NCBI GenBank assembly: GCA_900541685.1
Contig: UQKM01000013.1
Span: 1 to 64,000 of the forward strand
Direction: 5' to 3'
Source: an uncultured Collinsella sp.
Lineage (GTDB): Bacteria; Actinomycetota; Coriobacteriia; Coriobacteriales; Coriobacteriaceae
Length of the DNA stretch: 64,000 bases
The translations under genes and the position numbers were made by a program. Shown here piece by piece: positions 25,113 to 32,693 of the stretch. Position 1 is the stretch's first letter; each line of letters starts with the position of its first letter. The notes beneath the pieces are model-generated. The model ran no database searches. It was given only the letters and a program-made list of their open reading frames with translations, and had not been told where the DNA came from.

Positions 25113-25751
25113 GGCGCTGCGGGTGCGGCCGGTCAGCGTGCGGTCGACGTGATGGAGTATCGCGAGTACGAGATTGAGCGCATTGCGCGCCAGGCATTTG
25201 AGGCGGCGCGCAAACGTCGCGGCAAGGTGACGAGCGTTGATAAGCGCAACGTGCTGGAGACGAGCCGCATGTGGCGCGAGATCGTGCATCGCGTGCAAGA
25301 CGAGGAGTACTCCGACGTGGAGCTTGAGGACCTGCTCGTCGACAACGCCGCCATGCAGCTCATCAGTCGACCGGCAGACTTTGACGTCGTGGTGACGGAG
25401 AACATGTTCGGCGACATCCTGTCCGATGAGGCGGCTCAGATTACCGGATCGCTCGGTATGCTTGCCTCTGCCTCGCTGGATGATGGCGTATCGCTGTTTG
25501 GGCCGAGCGCTGGCAGCGCTCCTGACATCGCGGGGCTCGGCGTGGCCAATCCGCTGGCTCAAATCTTGTCGGTGGCGATGCTGCTGACCTACGCGCTCGA
25601 CATGGGCGAGCAAGCCGCGTGGATCGAGAGCGCCGTGGCGCGCGTGCTCGACGAGGGCTGGCGCACCCGTGACATCGCCGATGTCAACACCCCGGCAGAT
25701 AAGATCCTCGGCACCACGACGATGGGCGACAAGGTCGTCGCCGCGCTGTAG
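25113..25751 (+). pseudogene. leuB: 3-isopropylmalate dehydrogenase remnant ('leuB)
   Basis: The C-terminal 60 percent of LeuB is readable: MEYREYEIERIARQAFEAAR, SVDKRNVLETSRMWRE, ENMFGDILSDEAAQITGSLG and GSAPDIAGLGVANPLAQILS. The N-terminal NAD and substrate parts are missing, and the frame differs from leuA'. The EP(x)HGSAPDIAG motif reads GPSAGSAPDIAG, a further change. The junction with leuA' lies at about 25105-25128; genes normally between them (leuC, leuD) are gone, pointing to a single internal deletion. Confidence 0.85.
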
Positions 25752-25780
25752 GCGATGCCGATTCAAGCTGTCAAATATCT

Positions 25781-25829
25781 CAATCTGTAACATCTAAGGG
25801 GCAAAATCGTTCCTACCTGTTACAGATTG
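25781..25829. repeat. Palindromic repeat family B, copy 3
   Basis: CAATCTGTAACA pairs with TGTTACAGATTG around a 25-base centre. The region 25752-26102 has no gene; it holds two B copies, one C copy and about 110 bases with no recognisable feature. Confidence 0.8.
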
Positions 25830-25860
25830 AGTTTTTCGGCTGAGCATCCGTGGTCTGTCT

Positions 25861-25909
25861 CGATCTGTAACAGCTAACCGATTATTTGGGCCCTACCTGT
25901 TACAGATTG
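25861..25909. repeat. Palindromic repeat family B, copy 4
   Basis: ATCTGTAACA (25863-25872) pairs with TGTTACAGAT (25898-25907). The centre has another sequence, and TGAGAC follows as at copy 2. It is again paired with a neighbour 80 bases away, exactly as at 15129/15209. Confidence 0.8.
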
Positions 25910-25943
25910 AGACAAACCGTTGGGACAGGTCGGACGAGTCAGC

Positions 25944-25985
25944 AAAACCACCACAAAGGTGCCGGTCCCCTTCGTGGTGGTTTTT
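25944..25985. repeat. Palindromic repeat family C, copy 2
   Basis: AAAACCACCAC and GTGGTGGTTTT surround the loop AAAGGTGCCGGTCCCCTTC. The 21 bases before it (25923-25943) are identical to those before copy 3, giving 31 identical bases. It lies between the leuB remnant and the convergent DUF4179 gene. Confidence 0.85.
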
Positions 25986-26102
25986 AGCGCAACGAGGTGT
26001 TCCCAGCCGACCATACGGGCGGCCTTGCGCTCACGCTGCTCGATGACAGCGCATCTTTAGACGCGAAGTGCGGAACCGGGTGCATATACGAGCCGCGTAG
26101 CG

Positions 26103-27233
26103 TTACGAATTCATGGGAATGACCGTATCGCCAATTTGTACGCTTGCAATCTTGTCTGTGTCACAAACTTGCGAGAACGGCCAGGTCTTGTGGACATCAG
26201 TGGTGCCGTTATCCAGTTTATTTGCGAAATAGCCGCTGTGGCTGGTTGCGTCCTCAACATGACCGTCTTTGAACGTCACGATGAGGGGTATGTTGCCAAC
26301 GGCATCCATAGACTCCTCCATGTTTTGAGACATCTTGCCGCTGTTGTTGTCGTGTTCGATGGAACGATCTATGTTGTAGCGGACTGAAACGCCAACGCAG
26401 GATACGGTGGCCTCTTGAATCGTCGCCTTGGTGCCGTTAAAGTTGACCGATTTGGGCGCGGGAATCGTAACGGATGTATCTTCGTAATTCAGCTGGAACT
26501 TAAGATCCCATGGGCCCGTAAGTATTTTCTTATACTCGGGAAGCTCTTTGCCAGCACGTGGCACAACGAGAGAGTTGATATGCGTGCGGACGGTCCTGCC
26601 CATAAGGCCGGGTGATTCAACGCTGAACTGTGCAAAGTATTGAATGCTGGAGTCATTGGGGTTCTTGTCAATGAGCCATGATTGGCCTTGGCCGCCATGC
26701 TCGCCATCAACGTATACGTTTCCATCGACACTTCCGGCGATAGTTCCGTTCTCGCCCGGCTCGGAAAGCTTTTTCAGGGCAGCGGGATCGTCGAACGTAA
26801 GCGTATAGGCGATGGTAACCATATCCTTGTCGCCCATGATGGCGTCGGCAGTCACGGTGACTCCGTTGTTGGAGCAGCTAGCACCGACGGGCCGGCCAAT
26901 ACGGTCGATGATCTCGGTTTGAGAAGCAGGTCCGTCAAAGATGTCGGAAAGCATGTCAGAAGGAAGCGGCAGGACGCCTGTTGCCATAGCCGTGCCAGCG
27001 CCTCCAATGACGATAGCGAGGACTGCCGTTACAGCGGCAATGCGAGCGACTGTTCTTACGGGATGGCGGGCGATGCGCGGCTTGCGTCGCGTGCCATTAA
27101 AGTTGCTTTGAGCGGTCGCCGCATCGCTTGAGGCGACGGACTGAGCAATCGAGTTTGCCATGTGCTGCTTCGCATTATCGGTAAACGAAATGTGCTCCAG
27201 GGCGTGGCGATAGTCATTCGAATTCGTAGTCAT
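26103..27233 (-). CDS. DUF4179-type membrane protein, probable anti-sigma partner
   Basis: Probable membrane-anchored regulator of the sigma factor encoded just upstream. The 376 residues have a short cytoplasmic N-terminus (about 1-60), one membrane helix (about 65-88, IAAVTAVLAIVIGGAGTA) and a large outside domain resembling DUF4179 (NGVTVTADAIMGDKDMVTIA). DUF4179 proteins are often encoded next to ECF sigma factors. The gene starts 20 bases before the sigma stop, so the two are translationally coupled. The stimulus is unknown. Confidence 0.75.
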   Translation of the reverse strand: MTTNSNDYRHALEHISFTDNAKQHMANSIAQSVASSDAATAQSNFNGTRRKPRIARHPVRTVARIAAVTAVLAIVIGGAGTAMATGVLPLPSDMLSDIFDGPASQTEIIDRIGRPVGASCSNNGVTVTADAIMGDKDMVTIAYTLTFDDPAALKKLSEPGENGTIAGSVDGNVYVDGEHGGQGQSWLIDKNPNDSSIQYFAQFSVESPGLMGRTVRTHINSLVVPRAGKELPEYKKILTGPWDLKFQLNYEDTSVTIPAPKSVNFNGTKATIQEATVSCVGVSVRYNIDRSIEHDNNSGKMSQNMEESMDAVGNIPLIVTFKDGHVEDATSHSGYFANKLDNGTTDVHKTWPFSQVCDTDKIASVQIGDTVIPMNS

Positions 27234-27774
27234 TGTGGTCTCCTTTCAAGGAAAGCCGAAGTGACGCACGTCCGCGGCTAAGGTGCTGGGCGGTTGCAGC
27301 TGGCGTCGCGTGAACGGCGTCTGCGATTTCCCTGATGCTCATGCCTGCGTAGTAGTGCAAAAAGATGGCGATGCGCTGTGCTTGAGGCAGGGCCGTGACA
27401 GCGGAAAGAATGGCGCAGTCGCGTTGCGCGAATTCTTGCTCGGTATGTGTTACGGGTGCGCAGAAATCGGGGAGCGAATCGAGGTCGACAACCGGGTGAT
27501 TCGCGTGCGTACGGCCGATATCGCGACATGCGTTCAGTGCGACTCGGATCACCCAAGCACGTTCGTGTTCGAGCGAGTCGAACGGTTGAGTGCGTTGGAG
27601 AATCTTGATCAGCGTGTCCTGGCAGATGTCTTGAGCGTCGTCAGCGGATCCAAGGGCCGAATAGCACAATCGAAGGATGAGGTCGGAATACGTGTCGACC
27701 AAGCGCTTTGCTTCCCGCTCGATCTGATCGGCATCGCATCGGAGCGTGCTATTGCGGTTACGGCGTGCAGGCAT
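27214..27774 (-). CDS. RNA polymerase sigma factor, sigma-70 family (ECF type)
   Basis: Small alternative sigma factor of 186 residues. Region 2 (LVDTYSDLILRLCYSALGSA...DDAQDICQDTLIKIL) and region 4 (LPQAQRIAIFLHYYAGMSIR) are clear. The start at 27774 follows GGAGGTG; the longer in-frame reading upstream lacks a site and runs toward the terminator of the neighbouring operon. It overlaps its probable anti-sigma gene. Autoregulation is likely but no promoter motif could be verified. Confidence 0.85.
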   Translation of the reverse strand: MPARRNRNSTLRCDADQIEREAKRLVDTYSDLILRLCYSALGSADDAQDICQDTLIKILQRTQPFDSLEHERAWVIRVALNACRDIGRTHANHPVVDLDSLPDFCAPVTHTEQEFAQRDCAILSAVTALPQAQRIAIFLHYYAGMSIREIADAVHATPAATAQHLSRGRASLRLSLKGDHNDYEFE

Positions 27775-27864
27775 AGTGTCACCTCCAATTGGTCGTGGTG
27801 GATATAGGGAAGGCGTCTCGCGAGGTCCCTCTACATACAACACGGTCGAGACTGCATAAGTTGA

Positions 27865-27893
27865 CAAAAAAAAGACGGCACGTGAGCGCCGTC
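27865..27893 (-). terminator. Terminator upstream of the sigma factor gene
   Basis: On the minus strand GACGGC pairs with GCCGTC and is followed by eight or more T residues. It closes the transcript of the metallophosphoesterase and BMP-protein genes. Confidence 0.85.
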
Positions 27894-27960
27894 CTTACAA
27901 AACAATGAGTGTTCTCGTTAATTCCACAAGCACCGTGATGGACAGGTCGGACGAGTCAGC

Positions 27961-27999
27961 AAAACCACCATAAAGGTGCCTATCCCCTTCGTGGTGGTT
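27961..27999. repeat. Palindromic repeat family C, copy 3
   Basis: AAAACCACCA and TGGTGGTT surround TAAAGGTGCCTATCCCCTTCG. The 21-base left flank is shared with copy 2. It ends nine bases from the stop codon of the metallophosphoesterase gene. Confidence 0.85.
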
Positions 28000-28007
28000 G
28001 TTGGCAG

Positions 28008-28718
28008 TTACCAGGGTGTTCTGGCGGCTGAGGACTCGATGGCCTCGTGACGCTTGAGCTCGCGGCGCATAGTTTGCGAATTGAGCCAAGCTGCCTGCCA
28101 GCCACGGATGGGGTAGCGCGCTTCGTCAAGCTCAAACTGCGCATAGCCGCAGGCGTTGATGATCGTTGTCCCGCATGCATGCTGGCGCTCACGCTGAAAG
28201 TCGCGACCATAGCATTGGTGCACATGCCCGTGCACCATGTAGTCGGGGTTCCAGGATTCGAGCGCTGTGTTGAAGCATTCGAATCCTCGATGTGGCAGAT
28301 CATCCAGATCGCCCACGCCGGCGGCGGGCGCGTGGGTGAGCAAGATGTCACAGCCGCCGACCATCCTCACTTTGCGGGACAGTTTGCGCATGCGCTTGGT
28401 CATCTCGCGCTCGGTATACATGTTGGCACCGTCTCGGTAGCGCATGGAGCCGCCAAGCCCCGCAATGCGGACGCCGCGATACACGTACACGGTGTCTTCG
28501 ACACAGATGCAGCCGCCCGGTGCATGACGCGCATAGCGGTCATCGTGATTGCCACGCACGTAAATGAGCGGTTTGTTGATGACGGTGACCAAAAACTCAA
28601 GATAATCCGGGTCCAGATCGCCAGCGGACAAAATCAGGTCAACACCCTCAAAGCGCTCCTTGCGAAAGCACTCCCATAGGCATCGTTCTTCGGTATCGGC
28701 TATGGCAAGGATTTTCAT
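28008..28718 (-). CDS. Calcineurin-like metallophosphoesterase
   Basis: Cytoplasmic phosphatase or phosphodiesterase of unknown substrate, 236 residues. Visible motifs in order are IADTEE, GDLD, GNHDDRY, LTHAP and HGHVH, matching the class III phosphatase pattern. The first motif reads D-T-E instead of D-x-H, so one metal ligand is replaced. A conserved-looking stretch GYAQFELDEARYPIRGW closes the domain. The gene overlaps the upstream BMP-domain gene by four bases (ATGA), so the two products are probably made together and may act in one process. Confidence 0.8.
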   Translation of the reverse strand: MKILAIADTEERCLWECFRKERFEGVDLILSAGDLDPDYLEFLVTVINKPLIYVRGNHDDRYARHAPGGCICVEDTVYVYRGVRIAGLGGSMRYRDGANMYTEREMTKRMRKLSRKVRMVGGCDILLTHAPAAGVGDLDDLPHRGFECFNTALESWNPDYMVHGHVHQCYGRDFQRERQHACGTTIINACGYAQFELDEARYPIRGWQAAWLNSQTMRRELKRHEAIESSAARTPW

Positions 28719-30631
28719 AGGGCGCGGACCTTCGGCTCATCGTCGAGTTGCGGAATGGTGCCCACCACGTTATCGGCCAGCCAGTCCATCTCGACGATTT
28801 GCGTGCTCGGCAGCGGGGGAAAGCCTTCGATCTGCACCACGCCGTCTTGGCTATGGAGCTCGCCGCCAAATGGATTGATGGAGCCCTCGACGATGCCATT
28901 GCGGAGCAGCTGAACAAGCTTGCGCGTCTGATAGGGCAGGCCCGGAGCGTAGCGAATGTCGATGACGCCCGAGCTCATACCATACCAGTAGTTGACGGCG
29001 CGAACCTGGCTGTCGTCACTGGTCTCATCCCAGGTGCCATGCAGCAGGCTTCGCACGATAAGCTCGTAGTATCGGCCCCAGTTCCATACCGGCATGGCGA
29101 TGCCGACGACCTTGCCATCGACCAGGCGGTGAAGTCCGTAGGCCGTGGGGTCCTCCAGCGACTTGGACATGTCAGCGCCGGTCATGACGCTCACACCTTC
29201 GCGGCACATGGCCTCGGCAAGACCGCCGGCGGGCACATCGCCCCAGGTCAGGATAATTTGCGCGCGGGGGTCGAGCAGCGAGGCGCCAATTGCAAAGGCG
29301 TTGATCTCGCTAAGCGCGCCCGACGCAAAGACGGACGCGTGGTAGCCAATGCGATGGTTGTCCGCCATGCTGGCCGCAAGGGCGCCCAGCAGAAACTTTG
29401 CCTCGTACATCTTTCCAAAATACGAGCGCACGCTTTGGTGGGGAAGGCCGATAGAGCAGTTGAGGAACCGAACCTGGGGATACTCAACGGCAGCCCTGAG
29501 CGTGTATTCCATCAGGCGATGCGAGGTCGAGAAGATGACGTTGTCTCCATGTTTGACAGCCGTTTCCACGGCGGCGTAGAACACGTCCGGATCGTGGCAG
29601 TCCTCAAACGCCTCGGTGCGCACAATACCGCCAAAGTGCTCATCAAGATACCGGCGGCCCTGGTCGTGTAGGCTGTCCCAGCTCGACGTGGCACAGGGAA
29701 ACTCGTGGATAAAGGCGATTCGCATGGGATTGGCAGTGGAGTAGACAGTCTTGCCCATAAAGAAGTTGAGCACGCCGGAGGTGGACTTGGCGGGTGCCTC
29801 TTCCTCATCGACGCTCGGCGCTTCGACAAGATCGACCTTGTCCTCGTCATTTTTGCCGGCAATGACCAGCTCGCGCCAAATCTTGCACAGGCGGTTTACG
29901 ACGATATCAGTCGGCGTATCCAGCAGGCGGTCTTGGTTGTACACGTTGAGGTAGACGAGCATAGCGTCGGCGGGCGTAATGTCCAGATGGTCGCCGCCGG
30001 CGCGCAGGTAGGCTCGTTTAAAGAGTAGGAAGGTGTGGCGCAGGTAGTCGACCTTTTTCTGCGGCCATTTTTCGATAAGGTTCTGACCGAGCATCTTGGC
30101 GAGCGTCTCGTAGCTTCCTTCGCGAGAGAACTCGATCTCGTATAGGGGGCAGACGCGCCAAAACGCGCAGAACTCGCCGTACAGGCGGCTTTCGACGGAT
30201 TCCCATGTGCCGGGGTAGAGACGGGTGACCTTGGCCGAAATCGTCGGGGCGTCCAGGAATTTGAGAACGCTGACGCGCTTGTTGCCCTCTTGGACGTAAA
30301 ACCGATGCATGAACTCGGTGACGATGACGGGATCGCGATAGCCCTCGGTCACCTGGATGTCGTAGAGGTTAGACCACTTGCGGGCGAACTCGGTGCTAAA
30401 CGGCAGCAAGGGCATAAAGTTGCATGAGAAGGCGGACTGACGGCCCTTGGTAACCGTGCCGACGACCATTTCGAGCGGAATATCTCTCAGGCCGACATTC
30501 TCTCGCTGGCCTAAGGGGAGCTGGGAAACCAAGCTATCGAGGTCCGTGAGATACGGATGCTCGCTTTGACTAATGGCGCGTCGACGTCCTTGCTCGCCGC
30601 GCTTGCGTGCTTGACGATAGGCCTCTTCCAT
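28715..30631 (-). CDS. Cytoplasmic BMP-domain (nucleoside-binding type) protein with ParB-like N-terminus
   Basis: The 638-residue protein has no signal peptide or lipobox although its C-terminal part (from about 300, NPMRIAFIHEFPCATSSW onward) resembles the BMP/PnrA family of nucleoside-binding lipoproteins. Residues about 45-140 resemble a ParB/sulfiredoxin-like fold: DPVIVTE followed by YVQEGNKRVSVLK (112-124), the position of the ParB nucleotide motif. A helical middle part (about 140-270) and an acidic linker join them. It is co-transcribed with a phosphoesterase. An intracellular nucleoside or nucleotide sensor is a reasonable inference; no function is established here. Confidence 0.7.
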   Translation of the reverse strand: MEEAYRQARKRGEQGRRRAISQSEHPYLTDLDSLVSQLPLGQRENVGLRDIPLEMVVGTVTKGRQSAFSCNFMPLLPFSTEFARKWSNLYDIQVTEGYRDPVIVTEFMHRFYVQEGNKRVSVLKFLDAPTISAKVTRLYPGTWESVESRLYGEFCAFWRVCPLYEIEFSREGSYETLAKMLGQNLIEKWPQKKVDYLRHTFLLFKRAYLRAGGDHLDITPADAMLVYLNVYNQDRLLDTPTDIVVNRLCKIWRELVIAGKNDEDKVDLVEAPSVDEEEAPAKSTSGVLNFFMGKTVYSTANPMRIAFIHEFPCATSSWDSLHDQGRRYLDEHFGGIVRTEAFEDCHDPDVFYAAVETAVKHGDNVIFSTSHRLMEYTLRAAVEYPQVRFLNCSIGLPHQSVRSYFGKMYEAKFLLGALAASMADNHRIGYHASVFASGALSEINAFAIGASLLDPRAQIILTWGDVPAGGLAEAMCREGVSVMTGADMSKSLEDPTAYGLHRLVDGKVVGIAMPVWNWGRYYELIVRSLLHGTWDETSDDSQVRAVNYWYGMSSGVIDIRYAPGLPYQTRKLVQLLRNGIVEGSINPFGGELHSQDGVVQIEGFPPLPSTQIVEMDWLADNVVGTIPQLDDEPKVRAL

Positions 30632-30758
30632 AGTTTTGCTCCCTTAGTCGTTTAAACAACTATATGAACCATGGTACCATCGTCTCGGTCGCTCGAAAAG
30701 GGGCAGCTCGTAAAGGGCGGCTGGGCCATTGAGAAATAAACCGCTCATTTGCCCAGAT

Positions 30759-30799
30759 AAAACCAGCCTAAATAAACCTGTCCTTATTTGGTGGGTTGG
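30759..30799. repeat. Palindromic repeat family C, copy 6
   Basis: AAAACCAGCCTAAATAA pairs imperfectly with TTATTTGGTGGGTT around the loop ACCTGTCC. Its right arm overlaps the last codons and the stop codon of the MscS gene, which reads PTK-stop from repeat sequence. Confidence 0.7.
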
Positions 30800-31563
30800 G
30801 CAATGATGGGGGCGATGGCGCGGATGCAGGCGTCGGCAGCGGTGAAAGTGGTGCTGTCGTCACTGACGATAAAGATGATCTTACCCTTAATGCCAAAGTC
30901 GCCGATCTCGCTAAAGAGCACGTAGGGTTCCTTGTCAAAGCCCGAGATGGGTGAAACGGCGACCTTGGTGGCACAGGCGAGCTCGTCTGCCAGCGCATCG
31001 AGCGAGTCCCACTTTGACGTGTCCTTCACCGCGACGGGAACGACAACGCGTCCAAAGGGCATGAGGTGCACGAGTGTGTTCTTGGAGATGTTGGAGTTGG
31101 GGACGATGATGGTCTGTCCGCAGGCGTCCTCGATGGTCGTGTGGCGCCAAGTGATGTCCTGGACCACGCCCGACACGCCGCCGACCTCGATATTGTCGCC
31201 GGGCTTGATGATGCCCATAAAGGTCACTTGCATACCGCCGATAAGGTTTGATAGCGTGTCCTGAAAGCCGAGCGAGATGGCGATGCCGCCGACGCCAAGA
31301 GCGGCGACGAGCGCGTTTGCTTTAATGCCAAAGCAGTTGTCGAGGATAAAGCTGCCGCCGATCATCCAAATGACGGCACGCGCGATGTTGATGAAGATGC
31401 TCGATGCGGGAAGCGGGTTGTCGTCTCGGTTGAGTAGGTGGCGCAGGGTCTTGGATGCCGCCTTGGCGGCGATGGCGGTGACTATTACCAAGATGACGGC
31501 CCAGATGATGTTGTGGACCCAGCGCTGCTCAAAGAAATGAAGAATCGGTTCAAACAATTCCAT
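30784..31563 (-). CDS. Small-conductance mechanosensitive channel (MscS family)
   Basis: Membrane channel opened by tension, protecting against osmotic downshock. The 259 residues have about three membrane helices (around 15-35, 58-78, 85-110) and the pore-lining glycine-rich segment ALGVGGIAISLGFQDTLSNL. The beta domain (GDNIEVGGVSGVVQDI, IIVPNSNISKNTL) and a C-terminal domain follow. AGGAGG precedes the ATG. The last codons lie inside a family C repeat, so the original C-terminus may have been altered. Confidence 0.9.
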   Translation of the reverse strand: MELFEPILHFFEQRWVHNIIWAVILVIVTAIAAKAASKTLRHLLNRDDNPLPASSIFINIARAVIWMIGGSFILDNCFGIKANALVAALGVGGIAISLGFQDTLSNLIGGMQVTFMGIIKPGDNIEVGGVSGVVQDITWRHTTIEDACGQTIIVPNSNISKNTLVHLMPFGRVVVPVAVKDTSKWDSLDALADELACATKVAVSPISGFDKEPYVLFSEIGDFGIKGKIIFIVSDDSTTFTAADACIRAIAPIIAQPTK

Positions 31564-31605
31564 GTAGGGAAAACCTCCTAATGATCATTCAACCATGATA
31601 CCCAC

Positions 31606-31636
31606 CAAAAAGCCCGTCCGATCACATCGGACGGGC
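31606..31636 (-). terminator. Terminator downstream of the ABC transporter operon
   Basis: GCCCGTCCGA pairs with TCGGACGGGC; on the minus strand it is followed by five T residues. The 335 bases between the MscS start and the ABC ATPase stop hold this hairpin, two family C repeats and about 150 bases (31640-31800) with no recognisable feature. Confidence 0.8.
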
Positions 31637-31804
31637 CGATAACTTGAGATGGGGTGGCCGCGGTGGCGTAAGCTGGGCCGCCGGCGAGCACGCCGGCAAG
31701 GAGTGCGGCGGTCAAGCAAGACGGGGAAGGAGTCTTCTCATGGCAGTTTCCTTAGTTCTTAACCAGTGGTTCCTGCTGACGCTGGATTATCGACATGATA
31801 TGCG

Positions 31805-31844
31805 AAAACCGTCGCAAAGGTATCTGTCCCTTTGCGGCGGTTTT
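31805..31844. repeat. Palindromic repeat family C, copy 4
   Basis: AAAACCGTCGC and GCGGCGGTTTT surround AAAGGTATCTGTCCCTTT. Compared with copies 1-3 the stem is different on both sides so that pairing is kept while the loop stays similar. Confidence 0.85.
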
Positions 31845-31860
31845 GACGTTTGCGCAGATA

Positions 31861-31900
31861 AAACCTGCCAAAATAAACCTGTCCCTTATTGGCAGGTTTT
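31861..31900. repeat. Palindromic repeat family C, copy 5
   Basis: AAACCTGCCAA and TTGGCAGGTTT surround AATAAACCTGTCCCTTA. Its right end overlaps the stop codon of the ABC ATPase gene (31899-31901). On that gene's strand a T-run follows the hairpin, so it could terminate transcription. Confidence 0.85.
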
Positions 31901-32693
31901 AGCTCAGCAGCATGCGGTCGTTGGCGAGCTCGCCGCCCGAGACCTCCTCGAACTTCTGCAGCAGGTCGGCTACGGTGAGCGACTTCTTCTCGTCGCCGGC
32001 CACGTCGTAGATCACATGGCCCTCGTGCATCATGATCAGACGGTTGCCCAGACGGATGGCGTCATTCATGTTGTGCGTAACCATGAGCGTGGTCAGATGG
32101 TTTTCGTCGACAATCTCCTCGGTCAGGTTGAGCACCTTAGAGGCCGTCTTGGGGTCGAGGGCCGCCGTGTGCTCGTCGAGCAGCAGCAGGCGCGGCTTGG
32201 TGAGCGTGGCCATCAGCAGGGTGAGTGCCTGGCGCTGGCCGCCCGAGAGCAGGCCGACCTTGGCGTTGAGACGCGTGTCCAGACCGAGGTCCAGGCGCTT
32301 GAGCAGTTCAACGTACTCGTCCTTCTCGGCCTTGGTGACGCCCCACGAAAGACCGCGACGCTGGCCGCGGCGCTTGGCGAGGGCCAGGTTTTCGGCAATT
32401 TGCATGTCGGCTGCGGTGCCGCGCATGGGGTCCTGGAACACACGGCCCAGGTACTTGGCGCGCTGCGACTCGCTCAGACGCGAGATGTCGGTGCCGTCGA
32501 GCTCAATAACACCAGAATCGAGCGGATACACGCCGGCGATCATATTGAGCAGCGTGGACTTGCCGGCGCCGTTGCCGCCAATCACGGTTACAAAGTCGCC
32601 ATCGTTGAGGGTGAGGTCGACGCCGGTGAGCGCGCGCTTCTCGGTGACGGTGCCCTTGTTAAAGGTCTTCTTGACGTGCGAGAGCTTAAGCAT
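31899..32693 (-). CDS. ABC transporter ATP-binding protein
   Basis: ATPase of an importer with the two genes upstream. The 264 residues contain Walker A (GGNGAGKST), the signature LSGGQRQAL and Walker B with LLLLDEHTAALD. The Met at 32693 is preferred over one three codons upstream, because AAGGGAG would abut the earlier start. It overlaps the permease gene by eight bases. Conserved features fit the ATPase of TrpXYZ-like or YtmI/BMP-independent importers; the ligand is not visible from sequence. Confidence 0.88.
   Translation of the reverse strand: MLKLSHVKKTFNKGTVTEKRALTGVDLTLNDGDFVTVIGGNGAGKSTLLNMIAGVYPLDSGVIELDGTDISRLSESQRAKYLGRVFQDPMRGTAADMQIAENLALAKRRGQRRGLSWGVTKAEKDEYVELLKRLDLGLDTRLNAKVGLLSGGQRQALTLLMATLTKPRLLLLDEHTAALDPKTASKVLNLTEEIVDENHLTTLMVTHNMNDAIRLGNRLIMMHEGHVIYDVAGDEKKSLTVADLLQKFEEVSGGELANDRMLLS

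Noticed and set aside
24545..25751. Functional leuA-leuB fusion enzyme
   Set aside because: The two parts are in different frames, leuA lacks an ATG and has an internal stop, and leuB lacks its N-terminal half.
24236..31900. CRISPR array made of the family C repeats
   Set aside because: Copies are kilobases apart between genes, in both orientations, with palindromic structure and no regular spacers or cas genes.
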